From assembly GCA_016930595.1 (NCBI GenBank), contig JAFGGJ010000008.1, positions 1 to 64,000 on the forward strand: 64,000 nucleotides of DNA, given 5' to 3'. Position 1 is the first letter of the stretch. The number at the start of each line of letters is the position of its first letter. The notes under the pieces are model-generated. The model was not told the DNA's origin. It saw only the letters and a list, made by a program, of their open reading frames with translations, and did no database searches. This DNA is from Planctomycetota bacterium (GTDB taxonomy: Bacteria > Planctomycetota > SZUA-567 > JAFGGJ01). Made by a program: the position numbers and the translations under genes. This document shows, in pieces, positions 45,320 to 54,313 of the stretch.

Positions 45320-45892
45320 ATGGTCGTCGTCATCGATAACTACGATTCTTTCACTTACAACATCGTGCAGGCCGTAGGCGCTCTAGGCGCCGACGTCCGA
45401 GTCTACCGCAACGATACAACCACTCCGGAAACCATCGACGGAGAATGTCCCGGCATCTCCCACGTCATTATCAGCCCGGGGCCGTGCACCCCGGAAGAAG
45501 CCGGCATTTCAAAGTGGGTAATCAAGTACTGGTCGGGAAAGCTTCCCATCCTCGGCGTATGCCTGGGCCACCAGGCCGTTGCGGAAGTTTTCGGAGCGAA
45601 AGTCGTCCGGGCCGGGCGCATCATGCACGGCAAGACCAGCCCTATCCACCATGACGGCAAAGGTGTGTTTGCCGATCTGCCGAACCCCTTCACCGCCACG
45701 CGTTATCATTCTCTCATCGTCCCAGAAGACTCCCTTCCGGCCTGCCTGGAAGTCTCTGCGCGCTCTGACGACCATTCGGAAATCATGGGCGTCCGCCACA
45801 GGGAAATGCCGGTCGAAGGCGTCCAGTTCCATCCCGAAAGCATCCTTACGGATACGGGCAGCAGGCTTTTTGCCAATTTCCTGGAGTTTTGA
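45320..45892 (+). CDS. pabA: Glutamine amidotransferase component of aminodeoxychorismate/anthranilate synthase
   Basis: A 190-residue class I glutaminase that supplies ammonia to PabB or TrpE. The catalytic Cys lies in LGVCLGHQAVAE. The His/Glu pair is in GVQFHPESILT. The start is MVVVIDNYDSFTYN, and ISPGPCTPEEAGIS follows. The pabA and trpG products are hard to tell apart and may be shared; no trp or pabB gene is adjacent. GGGAG lies about 8 nt before the ATG. Its stop lies 2 bp before the queC ATG. Confidence 0.9.
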   Translation: MVVVIDNYDSFTYNIVQAVGALGADVRVYRNDTTTPETIDGECPGISHVIISPGPCTPEEAGISKWVIKYWSGKLPILGVCLGHQAVAEVFGAKVVRAGRIMHGKTSPIHHDGKGVFADLPNPFTATRYHSLIVPEDSLPACLEVSARSDDHSEIMGVRHREMPVEGVQFHPESILTDTGSRLFANFLEF

Positions 45893-45894
45893 CA

Positions 45895-46545
45895 ATGGGG
45901 GGGGGCGTTGCTGTCGTTTCCGGTGGTCTTGACTCCGTTACCGCCCTTCACCTGTATGCCCGCCACAACCGGGACTCCTCCGTACTGGCGCTGACCTTTG
46001 ACTACGGCCAGCCGGCGGCACGCATGGAAATCTCGGCTGCGGCGTACTTTGCCCGGGCACTCGGGTTCACTCACGACGTCATTGCCTTACCGTGGATGTC
46101 CGTCCTTGTGCCGCCCGCTCTGAACGCGGAAGAATCTTCCGATACGGCGGTGTGGGTCCCCAACCGGAACGGTGTCTTTGTCGCGGCAGCCGCAGCGATT
46201 GCAGAAAGCATGCATCGTTCCGACGTTATCATGGGCTTCAACAGCGATGAATCCGTTTCTTTCCCCGACGGGAGCCCGGCCTTTATGGACGCAACCAACC
46301 GCTCTCTCGGCTATTCCACTCAAAGCGCCGTTTCCGTTGTATCTCCCACCCTTGAACTCACCAAGCAACAGTTGGCCGCCATGCTGGACGATCTCCGGAT
46401 AGATTCGACCCGCCTCTGGTCCTGCTACGGCCCTGGTCCCGCGCACTGCGGCCAATGCCCCTCCTGTAAAAGACTCTTCGACGCCCTTGCAGCGGCCGCC
46501 GTCCCTGAAGCAAAATGGCCCGAAAGGAACCGCCATGGCCGGTGA
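45895..46545 (+). CDS. queC: 7-cyano-7-deazaguanine synthase
   Basis: A 216-residue ATP-dependent enzyme that converts 7-carboxy-7-deazaguanine to preQ0 for queuosine in tRNA. The PP-loop SGGLDSVTAL lies near the N-terminus. The C-terminal zinc site has four cysteines in CYGPGPAHCGQCPSCKR. ATG at 45895 has GGAG 8 nt upstream, overlapping the pabA end. No queD, queE or queF is in the window. Its end overlaps tilS by 11 bp. Confidence 0.92.
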   Translation: MGGGVAVVSGGLDSVTALHLYARHNRDSSVLALTFDYGQPAARMEISAAAYFARALGFTHDVIALPWMSVLVPPALNAEESSDTAVWVPNRNGVFVAAAAAIAESMHRSDVIMGFNSDESVSFPDGSPAFMDATNRSLGYSTQSAVSVVSPTLELTKQQLAAMLDDLRIDSTRLWSCYGPGPAHCGQCPSCKRLFDALAAAAVPEAKWPERNRHGR

Positions 46546-47932
46546 CTTTACGTCCCTGCCGGATATCTTCGCGGAAGCGCTCCGTTCCTGTTCCCTGGGG
46601 CCTTCCACGCGCGTTGTGCTTGCCGTGTCCGGCGGCATGGACTCCATGGTGCTGATGCACCTCGTTTCCTCGCTCGGCCCCGTGGCGCCACGCTGTATCG
46701 TCGCCCACCTCGATCATGGAATCCGAGGCGCTGAATCACGGGCGGACAGCGATTTTGTCTACTCCGCCGCGGCGGCGCTTTCCATGCCGTTTGTCTCCGC
46801 CGCCGCACAACTTGCCGAATCTCCCGGCCGTCACGTCTCCGAAGGACAGGCCCGTCTCGCCCGCCTGACTTTCCTGCGTCTTGCCGCCACTGGTTTCGCC
46901 GCCGATGCCGTCCTCATGGCACACCACAGGGACGACCTCGCCGAAAACCTTCTCTTCCGCCTGGCGCGTGGCGCCGTTCCCGAATCCCTGCCGGGCATGG
47001 AGATGGATTCTTCATCGCACGGCTTCAGGATCGTGCGGCCATTGATATCGGCCCCCCGTTCTCTCATCATGGAATATGCCGACGCCAATTCAGTCTCTTT
47101 CCGTATCGACTCCTCCAACTTTTCCGATGCATACAAGCGGAACATCATCCGGCGGAAGATAATCCCAGATCTTGAAGAAGCCGTCCCCGGCGCAGCCGAA
47201 TCCCTTGGCAAGGTTTCACTGCTTTTTGCCTCCGACAACCGTGAATTCGAAGCTCTCGCCCGCGATTCCGCCTCATCGCACATAATCTCGCAACGCTGGG
47301 GAGTGACCGTGCTGGACCGCTCCGGCATGCTTTCGCTCCCGCCGCCGCTTCGCCGCAGGCTGCTGTATTTCCTGACCGGCTCGCAATTGGGCCGTGACGC
47401 CTGGCTCGACATAAAAGACCTGCCGCCGGGGCTCACCGCCAACCTCCCTTCCGGCGCACGCGTGCGCGTCAAGGAATCTGAAATCGTCGCCGCCGCGCCA
47501 TGGCCTTCTCTTTCCGATGAAGGTCTCCTTTTCGACATCCCCGGCCGCCTCCGCCTTCCTGACGGCTCCGTCCTCTCCGCCGATCTTGAAGACATGCCTT
47601 CCGGCGGCATTGACGCACTCTCCTCCTTCTTCTCTTCAGGCAATCGCTGGTGCGAACTTGTCGATGCCTACAGCCTTTCCGACGGCCCTCTTCGTGTCCG
47701 CACCCGCAGAGATGGCGATTTCTTCCATCCGCTCGGCGCCCCGGGCCGGAAGAAACTCTCCGACTTTCTCCCCGAAACAGGCGTCCCCCGCGAAGAACGC
47801 GACCGTGTTCCGCTCGTTTTTTCCGGTGATGAAATTCTCTGGGTCGTCGGTGAACGCATTGCCGATCCTTTCCGCGTCTCTGAAATATCCCGCCGCATTC
47901 TTCGTCTTTCCGTTTCGCCCTCCTGGAAATAG
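46535..47932 (+). CDS. tilS: tRNA(Ile)-lysidine synthase
   Basis: A 465-residue ATP-pyrophosphatase-type enzyme that puts lysidine at C34 of tRNA-Ile(CAU), an essential step for reading AUA. The PP-loop SGGMDSMVL is near residue 33; VAHLDHGIRGAESRADSDFV and LMAHHRDDLAEN are family motifs. The C-terminal TilS domain includes RRDGDFFHPLGAPGRKKLSDF. ATG at 46535 lies inside the queC end, with AAAGGA about 8 nt upstream. Coupling of two PP-loop tRNA-modification genes is notable. Confidence 0.92.
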   Translation: MAGDFTSLPDIFAEALRSCSLGPSTRVVLAVSGGMDSMVLMHLVSSLGPVAPRCIVAHLDHGIRGAESRADSDFVYSAAAALSMPFVSAAAQLAESPGRHVSEGQARLARLTFLRLAATGFAADAVLMAHHRDDLAENLLFRLARGAVPESLPGMEMDSSSHGFRIVRPLISAPRSLIMEYADANSVSFRIDSSNFSDAYKRNIIRRKIIPDLEEAVPGAAESLGKVSLLFASDNREFEALARDSASSHIISQRWGVTVLDRSGMLSLPPPLRRRLLYFLTGSQLGRDAWLDIKDLPPGLTANLPSGARVRVKESEIVAAAPWPSLSDEGLLFDIPGRLRLPDGSVLSADLEDMPSGGIDALSSFFSSGNRWCELVDAYSLSDGPLRVRTRRDGDFFHPLGAPGRKKLSDFLPETGVPREERDRVPLVFSGDEILWVVGERIADPFRVSEISRRILRLSVSPSWK

Positions 47933-47939
47933 CCCGCCC

Positions 47940-47968
47940 TTGCCCGCGGGCCGGCGCACATGTATAAT
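47940..47968 (+). promoter_or_regulatory. tRNA-Thr promoter
   Basis: TTGCCC (47940-47945) and a perfect TATAAT (47963-47968) are spaced 17 bp. The tRNA begins 12 bp after the -10 box. Confidence 0.75.
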
Positions 47969-47980
47969 GCCTGTCGCGGA

Positions 47981-48055
47981 GCCACCCTAGCTCAGCGGTA
48001 GAGCAGCGCATTCGTAATGCGCAGGTCGTCGGTTCAAATCCGACGGGTGGCTCCA
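47981..48055 (+). tRNA. tRNA-Thr (anticodon CGT)
   Basis: A complete cloverleaf can be folded. The acceptor stem is GCCACCC with GGGTGGC. The D-arm is GCTC/GAGC. The anticodon arm GCGCA-TTCGTAA-TGCGC has anticodon CGT, which reads ACG (Thr). The T-arm is GTCGG-TTCAAAT-CCGAC. Discriminator T and CCA are encoded. Length 75 nt. Confidence 0.97.
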
Positions 48056-48296
48056 TCTCCCAACCCGTTGCGCCGCGCCGCGTTGTGGCATAACCCCCTT
48101 ATGTTGCTTGGAGTTGCGTGCGCATAGTTGATCGCCGGTGCGACCGCCACAGGCAGACAGGCACGGACACGGGGGAACAGGGAAAACATGAAATCCGGCT
48201 ATAAGTTTGGTAACAATCAAAATTCGCCGGGACGCTTCCATTCTATTATTTCTTTGATTTTTCCCACGTTTAGCTTTCCCTGGACGCCAATTGTGC

Positions 48297-48476
48297 TATA
48301 ATTGGTTTTGGTTGTCGTTAAGGCTGCCTTTCCCAGTGAGTGGTTTCTTCTTTTCCCGGAAATCAATCATTTCGGAAATTGCCGTTGTCTGTCCTGCGCG
48401 TTTGCAGGTCTGCGGCAAGCAAGTTCGGGTTCTTCCGATGTGGAAGTCCCCCAAGTGTATTTAGGAGAGATTGTTC
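48297..48476 (+). promoter_or_regulatory. Extended -10 promoter and long 5' leader of the cold-shock gene
   Basis: TGCTATAAT (extended -10, TATAAT at 48297-48302) is followed by about 170 nt of leader before the ATG. Long structured leaders are usual for cspA-type genes and control cold induction at the RNA level. A short GAAAT/ATTTC pair (48359-48373) is a possible hairpin within it. The stretch from the tRNA end to here (48056-48296) holds no feature I recognise. Confidence 0.6.
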
Positions 48477-48680
48477 ATGGCAAAAGGTACTGTGAAGTGG
48501 TTCAGCGAACAGAAGGGCTACGGTTTCATTACTCCTGACGGTGGCGGGGAAGATGTATTTGTGCATCACTCCAATATCATGATGGACGGCTTCAAGACTC
48601 TGAAAGAAAATCAGAAAGTCGAGTACACTCCCGGCCAGGGTCGCAAAGGGCCGGAAGCTACTTCAGTCCGCCCCCTCTAA
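48477..48680 (+). CDS. Cold-shock domain protein (CspA family)
   Basis: A 67-residue single-stranded nucleic-acid-binding OB-fold protein acting as RNA chaperone. RNP1 is KGYGFITP and RNP2 is DVFVHHS, preceded by MAKGTVKWF. AGGAGA lies 8 nt before the ATG. A long leader upstream and a strong terminator downstream make it monocistronic. Confidence 0.95.
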   Translation: MAKGTVKWFSEQKGYGFITPDGGGEDVFVHHSNIMMDGFKTLKENQKVEYTPGQGRKGPEATSVRPL

Positions 48681-48695
48681 CGCTCTGAACTCGTG

Positions 48696-48728
48696 AATCC
48701 TCCCGCTGCCCGGCGGGAGGATTTTTTT
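48696..48728 (+). terminator. Rho-independent terminator after the cold-shock gene
   Basis: An 11-bp perfect stem (AATCCTCCCGC, 48696-48706, with 48713-48723) and a 6-nt loop run into a T tract (48722-48728). Confidence 0.93.
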
Positions 48729-48838
48729 ATCTCCGCATGTTCCCGCTTTCCCAGTCGCTCATAACGACTTGTTGCAGCGCGGTTCTTCCCGCTACGCTCC
48801 GACTTCCGGATTGCCGTTTATACCGCTCACAGTCGTGT

Positions 48839-48844
48839 TATAAT
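48839..48844 (+). promoter_or_regulatory. Extended -10 box for the MFS gene
   Basis: TGTTATAAT fits the extended -10 form, 40 bp before the chosen ATG. No convincing -35 is seen. Confidence 0.5.
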
Positions 48845-48884
48845 GCCGGCCGGCAGCCCGGCGCCGGCCCCTTCCGGAGACAAC

Positions 48885-50123
48885 ATGTCACCGCAGCAGG
48901 ATGATGCCGCTTCCGCAAGTCCTTCTGGAATAATAGATGAGAAGACCCGCATGCGCGGACTCGTCATGCTGGCCGCCGCGATATTCGTCCTGAATCTCGG
49001 CACCTTCTTTCATATGACCGCCAACGTGCCTTTTCTCCACAACGTAATCCACGCCAACGAGTGGCAGCAGGGATGGCTTGAATCCGTCCGTGAATCCTGC
49101 GGCATTCTCTCTTTCTTCGTCATTGCCCTGTTTATTGGATTCTCCGAGCCGCGCCTGTCCACTTTCATGCTCCTGATGGCGGGCGGCGGACTTGCGGCCT
49201 ATTTTGTCGCGGACTCCATCTGGCAAGTCATGGTTTTCTCGCTTGTCTGGAGCTTCGGGCTGCACATGTGGATGCCGCTCGTCAGCTCCATGCAGCTCGG
49301 CCTTGCCGTTCCCGGACGAGAAGGCCGCACCCTCGGCATTCTGCGCAGCGTCGGCGCAGTCGGCGTGCTTGCGGGACTCGGCGCCGTGTGGCTTCTCCGC
49401 GTTCTCTTCGATATCAACCTTTCCACCCTGTTCCTGCTTGCCGGCACGCTTGTCGCCATCGGCGCCCTGCCGGTTTTTTTCGTTCCCGATATTCGCCTGA
49501 AATCCGCCACCCGCATGAAGTTCCATCGAGTTTTCTCGAAACGCTACCGCGTTTACTGCGGCATCGAACTCCTTGACGGCATGCGCAAGCAGATTTTCAT
49601 GCTCTTCGCGGTTCTTGTCTTCGTAAGGGAATACGGCAAAAACGCCGAAACTATCGCGGCGCTCATGTTTGCCAGCCAATTCATCTGCACGGTCCTTGCT
49701 CCTCTTGCCGGCAGATTCGTTGACCGCTTCGGCGAAAGGCCGATCCTGACCGCCTACTTTTCCTCGGTAGCCGCTTTCTTCATCCTCTTCACGCTTCTAC
49801 GCGACATCAGGGCCCTTTACGCCGTTTACGTCATCGATAATTCGATGGTCGCATTGCGCGTCGCCGTCCCCACCTATGCCAACCGCATAGCCCTCCCCGG
49901 CGAACGGACCCAACTCCTCGCCATGGGAGTCACCATGAACCACGTCGGCGCCGTGACTCTTCCCCTTGTCGGCGGCTTTCTCTATGCCAAGTGGGGATAC
50001 CGTTTCCCCTTCTACTGCGGCGCACTTGCAGCGGCTGCATCTGTCGTCCTCACGTGGTTCATCAGCGTCGCAAAGCCTCCCGTGTCGAGCAATCAGGCTA
50101 CGGTTCGCCCATCCCCAAAATAA
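48885..50123 (+). CDS. MFS transporter
   Basis: A 412-residue integral membrane protein with about twelve hydrophobic helices (for example GLVMLAAAIFVLNLGTFF, LSTFMLLMAGGGLAAYFVAD, AAFFILFTLL, LPLVGGFLYAKWGYRFPFY). LAPLAGRFVDRFGERPIL between helices 8 and 9 is the MFS loop motif. The substrate is unknown. ATG at 48885 has GGAG about 7 nt upstream. A GC-rich hairpin overlaps the region just after the stop and probably ends transcription from both sides. Confidence 0.85.
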   Translation: MSPQQDDAASASPSGIIDEKTRMRGLVMLAAAIFVLNLGTFFHMTANVPFLHNVIHANEWQQGWLESVRESCGILSFFVIALFIGFSEPRLSTFMLLMAGGGLAAYFVADSIWQVMVFSLVWSFGLHMWMPLVSSMQLGLAVPGREGRTLGILRSVGAVGVLAGLGAVWLLRVLFDINLSTLFLLAGTLVAIGALPVFFVPDIRLKSATRMKFHRVFSKRYRVYCGIELLDGMRKQIFMLFAVLVFVREYGKNAETIAALMFASQFICTVLAPLAGRFVDRFGERPILTAYFSSVAAFFILFTLLRDIRALYAVYVIDNSMVALRVAVPTYANRIALPGERTQLLAMGVTMNHVGAVTLPLVGGFLYAKWGYRFPFYCGALAAAASVVLTWFISVAKPPVSSNQATVRPSPK

Positions 50124-50148
50124 AGCTCCCCGGGCAAGCCCGGGGAGC
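50113..50148 (-). terminator. Terminator shared by convergent pfp and MFS genes
   Basis: A perfect 11-bp stem (GCTCCCCGGGC, 50125-50135, with 50138-50148) and AA loop. Read on the minus strand it is followed by TTTATTTT (50117-50124), a good U tract for pfp. On the plus strand the tail is not T-rich. Confidence 0.8.
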
Positions 50149-50174
50149 CCCTCTCCATCCGCCTTCCGCTCGTT

Positions 50175-51395
50175 CTATTTGCCCAGAATCTTCTTCACCT
50201 TCGGCGCTCTTATCCTTGCCGCATCCGGCATGCTGCTTCCTATGAGCGGCGTGACGTACGCCATGAAAGCGTCCGTCACGTTGTTCCCGTCCTTGTTGAT
50301 GAACTCGTCCGGCATCACCCTTGTCTTCGCCGCTATCTTCTCCAGTTCCACCAGTTCGTAATTCACCGAATAGTTGCCCGTGCGTTTTATCGCTATCGAC
50401 CCGTCCACGTCGTGCCATATGGCGAACTGAGCCGCTTTCTCCCCCACCTCGCGCGCCTCACGCTGATCGACGTCGGATACCACGCCGATGAACGATCTCT
50501 GCAGATACCCGAGCGTGTCCGCCCTCACCCGCTTGATATCCGTAGTCTTCTTGACGTGGTTCGCCAGCAGGTCGCCCAACGCGCCGGTGCCGGACAGCTG
50601 CACGTTGCCGTGTGCGTCCTTCTCGACGTTCTCCACGAGTTTCGTCGCTATCGGGTTGTGATCCTTGTCCGACACGCCTTCGGATACGGCCACCACGCAT
50701 CTGCCGTGCTCCGCATACGCGGCCTTCACATCTTTCGTAAACTTCTCCAGATCGAACGCCCTCTCCGGCACGTACACCAGGTGCGGGCCGTCGTCGGGGT
50801 ATTTCTTCGCCACGGCGCTCGCCGCCGTCAGGAATCCCGCGTGCCTTCCCATGACCACGCCGATGTACACGCCCGGCAGCGCACGGTTGTCGAGATTCAC
50901 TCCCATGAACGCGCTCGCAACGAATCTCGCCGCCGACCCGTAGCCCGGCGTGTGGTCGTTCTCCATCAGGTCGTTGTCTATTGTCTTCGGGATGTGTATC
51001 GCCCTCAGCTCGTAACCTTCGGCCGCGGCCTGCTCGTTCACTATCCGCACCGTGTCCGACGAATCGTTGCCGCCTATATAGAAGAAATACCTGATGTCGT
51101 GCGCCTTCATCACCTCGAACATCTTTGCGCAGTACTTCTCGTCCGGCTTATCCCTTGTGGACAGCATCGCCGACGATGGCGTTGCGGCTACCATCTCGAG
51201 GTTGTTCGTTGTCTCCTGTGTCAGGTCGAGAAACTCCTCGCCTGTTATCCCCTTCACGCCGTTCAGTGCCCCGTATACCCTCGTCACCTGCGGGAACTTC
51301 CGCGACTCCAGCACCGCACCCACCAGGCTCTGGTTTATTACCGCGGTGGGCCCTCCGCCCTGAGCCACCAGAACCTTGCCTTTCAACGATGCCAT
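50175..51395 (-). CDS. pfp: Pyrophosphate-dependent 6-phosphofructokinase
   Basis: A 406-residue enzyme that phosphorylates fructose 6-phosphate reversibly using PPi. GGNDSSDT near residue 105 has the Asp that blocks ATP, and PKTIDNDL carries the Lys; both mark the PPi-dependent type. MGRHAGFLTAASA and GYLQRS are further PFK marks. I chose the ATG at 51395 with AAGGAG 6 nt upstream; a longer frame to 51455 adds no conserved sequence. A PPi enzyme is common in energy-limited or fermentative bacteria. Confidence 0.93.
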   Translation of the reverse strand: MASLKGKVLVAQGGGPTAVINQSLVGAVLESRKFPQVTRVYGALNGVKGITGEEFLDLTQETTNNLEMVAATPSSAMLSTRDKPDEKYCAKMFEVMKAHDIRYFFYIGGNDSSDTVRIVNEQAAAEGYELRAIHIPKTIDNDLMENDHTPGYGSAARFVASAFMGVNLDNRALPGVYIGVVMGRHAGFLTAASAVAKKYPDDGPHLVYVPERAFDLEKFTKDVKAAYAEHGRCVVAVSEGVSDKDHNPIATKLVENVEKDAHGNVQLSGTGALGDLLANHVKKTTDIKRVRADTLGYLQRSFIGVVSDVDQREAREVGEKAAQFAIWHDVDGSIAIKRTGNYSVNYELVELEKIAAKTRVMPDEFINKDGNNVTDAFMAYVTPLIGSSMPDAARIRAPKVKKILGK

Positions 51396-51599
51396 GTTAA
51401 TCTCCTTGTGCTTTATACAGGTTCGCTGCAGAAAACACTGCCCCATTCCCACCAACCCGATGATACTTACGCTCTCTCTACTGTCTAATGAAAAAGCAGG
51501 GCCGTATTTCCTTCTTCACCTTGCCCCGCAACCGCCTTGTGCTATTCTTTTCTCCCGATCCCGCCGTCTGGGAAAACACTGCAAACGCCGGAGATACCC

Positions 51600-52643
51600 A
51601 TGGCAGAACTCAACCGCTGGCTCGACAAGCTCGAAAATTCCCTGGACCCCGATTTCGAACGCCGGAAGCTCTCCGAATGGAAACGCCTCCTCAACTTTGA
51701 ATCTTTCTCCACCGGTTTCCGCATGAACGATTCCGAAGGCGGCGATGCTCCCGGCGAATGGCCTTCCGTGCTGGTCAACGACGCCATCCGCAGCATGGAA
51801 CAGATGCTCCTCCAGCAGCTTGCCCCCGTTTACCGGGCCTCCTGTGCTCGTACCCGCCACGTCCCCTGCATCCGTGCAAACTACGGCACGGGGATACTTT
51901 CCAGTGTCTTCGGCGCCGAAATGTTCTGGATGGACGAAAGCCTGGACACCCTTCCCACTACCCGGCCTTTCCAGGATCCTTCCGCCATTGACCGCATGCT
52001 GGACGCAGGCATTCCCGACCTGCTCACCGGTCTGGGCGCTTCCGTCTTCCAGACCGCTGAATACTTTATTGAAATGCTCGCCCCTTACCCGCTCCTCAAG
52101 GAATTCGTCTGGATATACCATCCCGACCTGCAGGGTCCCGTGGATATTCTCGAACTCCTCTGGGGCTCCGAAATGTACATCGCTTTCTACTCCGAACCGG
52201 AAAAAATCAAAGCCGCCCTGGCGCTCATCACGGATACCTACGCCGCCTTCATGCGGGAATGGATGAAGATCGTCCCCGAGCGCGACACCGGCTATTTCGC
52301 CCACTGGCACAGGCTCTTCAAGGGCCACGTAATGCTCCGTGACGACTCCATCGTCAATCTTTCGCCCGCGATGTACGCGGAATTCGTCAAGCCGTATGAT
52401 GAACGCCTCCTCAAGGAATTCGGTTCAGGCGCCATTCACTCCTGCGGCCACATTGATCACTGCATAGACCTGATGACCCGCTCCGATTCCCTTACCGCCT
52501 TCAACATGTCCCAGCCCGAGATGAATGACATGAATAAAATCTTCGCCGCTACCGTAGGCAAAGGCATACTGCTGGATACCCCGTACGATCCCGCCACAAT
52601 GGCCGGCCTTGACCTCAGCAGGGGCATCCTCCTGGAACAATAA
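51600..52643 (+). CDS. Uroporphyrinogen decarboxylase (URO-D)-like protein
   Basis: A 347-residue URO-D-fold protein. The C-terminal pattern AIHSCGHIDHCIDLM and KGILLDTPYDPATM, and a central ILELLWGSEMYIAFYSEPEKI, resemble the URO-D/methylcobamide methyltransferase superfamily rather than true HemE, whose N-terminal substrate motif is not visible. The SCGH Cys/His could bind zinc as in corrinoid methyltransferases. ATG at 51600 has GGAG 7 nt upstream. Function and substrate are unknown. Confidence 0.7.
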   Translation: MAELNRWLDKLENSLDPDFERRKLSEWKRLLNFESFSTGFRMNDSEGGDAPGEWPSVLVNDAIRSMEQMLLQQLAPVYRASCARTRHVPCIRANYGTGILSSVFGAEMFWMDESLDTLPTTRPFQDPSAIDRMLDAGIPDLLTGLGASVFQTAEYFIEMLAPYPLLKEFVWIYHPDLQGPVDILELLWGSEMYIAFYSEPEKIKAALALITDTYAAFMREWMKIVPERDTGYFAHWHRLFKGHVMLRDDSIVNLSPAMYAEFVKPYDERLLKEFGSGAIHSCGHIDHCIDLMTRSDSLTAFNMSQPEMNDMNKIFAATVGKGILLDTPYDPATMAGLDLSRGILLEQ

Positions 52644-52715
52644 CCGGGGGCCCTGCCCTCCGGCACCATATCGTTTTTGTCCCGGTAAGCACTGTCTCTC
52701 GCCTCTATTGGATTG

Positions 52716-52721
52716 TATAAT
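52716..52721 (+). promoter_or_regulatory. -10 box of the 52.7-63.4 kb surface-gene cluster
   Basis: TATAAT preceded by TG, 33 bp before the GTG start of the GT2 gene. No good -35. Confidence 0.55.
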
Positions 52722-52753
52722 ACCTCGTCTGGAAAGAATCGGAGAAGCCGCGA

Positions 52754-54313
52754 GTGCCTGAGATCGACGCATCGAAAATACCGGACGAACTGGACGAATC
52801 TGTTGTCCCGGAAGCGCATGCAGACCCTACCGTGCAGAAATTCCTCCGCGAACACGCGTCCGAATCCGCAGTTATCACTCTTACCGGCCGCCAGATCTTT
52901 TTCTTTCTCGTCTACCTCGCAGCCGCCCTCGTGCTCTACCTCAGGGACTGGAAGATATTCCTGACCGTGCTCAATTTCGTCGTCAGCGGCTTTTACCTCG
53001 TCGTAATCCTCTACAAGCTGCTTACCGTGTTGCTCTCCCTCCTCCATCACTGGGAAATCCGCATCAAGCCTGAAGAAATAGCGGAACTCGAGGACGAAGA
53101 CCTCCCCGTTTACACCATCCTCCTCCCCATGTACAAGGAACATGAAGTCGCGCACAAAATAGTCACCGCCGCCCTTTCGGTCGACTACCCCCGGGACAAG
53201 CTCGACGTCCTCCTGCTCCTCGAAGAAGACGACCTCGAAACACGCAAAGCCCTTGAAAAAGTCCACCTCCCCGATTGTGTGCGCCAGATCATCATCCCTG
53301 ATTCACAGCCGAAAACCAAGCCCAAAGCATGTAACCACGGCCTCCAGCAGGCCCGCGGCGAATACGTCGTGATCTTCGACGCCGAAGACCGCCCGGAACC
53401 CGACCAGTTGAAGAAAGCCGTCGCCGCCTTCCGCCGCCTTCCGGAAAAGATCGTCTGCCTCCAGGCCAAGCTCAATTACTACAACCCCAGGCAAAACTAC
53501 CTGACCCGCTGGTTCACCATGGAATACTCCGTCTGGTTCGACCTCTTCCTCCCCGGCCTGCACGCGCTTGGCGTCCCTATCCCGCTCGGCGGCACCAGTA
53601 ACCATTTCAAGACCTCCGCCCTCCGGGAACTCGGCGGCTGGGACCCTTTCAACGTCACCGAAGACTGCGACCTCGGCATAAGGCTTTACAAGCACGGGTT
53701 CAAGACCCGGGTCATGGATTCGACCACCTTCGAAGAAGCCAATTCGAAGCTGGGCAACTGGATCCGCCAGCGCTCCCGCTGGGTCAAGGGTTACATCCAG
53801 ACCCACCTCGTACATACAAGACGCTTCCCCATGGGTGTTCCAGGGCTCTGGCGCCTGGGTCCGCGCGGCTACCTCAGCTTCCTCCTGACCGTCGGCGGCT
53901 TGTCGCTCATGCTGCTCCTCAACCCCATCTACTGGGCCATAGGCATCTACTACCTCTCCAGCCCATGGCAGATGTGGTACGAAAACTACGTTGATGCCGC
54001 GAGGTCCGTCATGGACCCGTGGTCCGTGGTGAGCCAGGTCTTCTGGTATGTCACGGTCACGCTCCTGGTTTCGAACGCCGTGTTCATACTCATAAACGTC
54101 CTCGGCTGTATCCGGCGCAAGCTCTATGACCTGATCCCGTGGGCGCTGGTGTCGCCCATCTATTGGATATTCATAAGCCTGGCCGCATGGAAAGGTTTCC
54201 TGCAACTCTTCACCAAGGCTCATTTCTGGGAAAAAACCCTGCACGGACTGGACCATCCCGGCGGGAATCATCACGCCGACGTCCCTGCCGCGGAGGAAAC
54301 CGGTGCGGATTAG
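52754..54313 (+). CDS. Family 2 glycosyltransferase, cellulose-synthase-like
   Basis: A 519-residue membrane enzyme. Two N-terminal membrane helices (about 45-90) precede a cytoplasmic GT2 domain: YTILLPMYKEHEVAHKI, then DAEDRPEPDQ near residue 209 as the DxD region, TEDCDLGIRLYKHG near 303, and QRSRWVKGY near 339 as the QxxRW-type acceptor site. Three or four further helices follow. This is the BcsA/mannan/hyaluronan-synthase type architecture without a PilZ domain, so a processive or lipid-linked polymer is likely. It starts with GTG, with GGAGAAG about 6-8 nt upstream. It overlaps the next gene by 11 bp. Confidence 0.9.
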   Translation: MPEIDASKIPDELDESVVPEAHADPTVQKFLREHASESAVITLTGRQIFFFLVYLAAALVLYLRDWKIFLTVLNFVVSGFYLVVILYKLLTVLLSLLHHWEIRIKPEEIAELEDEDLPVYTILLPMYKEHEVAHKIVTAALSVDYPRDKLDVLLLLEEDDLETRKALEKVHLPDCVRQIIIPDSQPKTKPKACNHGLQQARGEYVVIFDAEDRPEPDQLKKAVAAFRRLPEKIVCLQAKLNYYNPRQNYLTRWFTMEYSVWFDLFLPGLHALGVPIPLGGTSNHFKTSALRELGGWDPFNVTEDCDLGIRLYKHGFKTRVMDSTTFEEANSKLGNWIRQRSRWVKGYIQTHLVHTRRFPMGVPGLWRLGPRGYLSFLLTVGGLSLMLLLNPIYWAIGIYYLSSPWQMWYENYVDAARSVMDPWSVVSQVFWYVTVTLLVSNAVFILINVLGCIRRKLYDLIPWALVSPIYWIFISLAAWKGFLQLFTKAHFWEKTLHGLDHPGGNHHADVPAAEETGAD

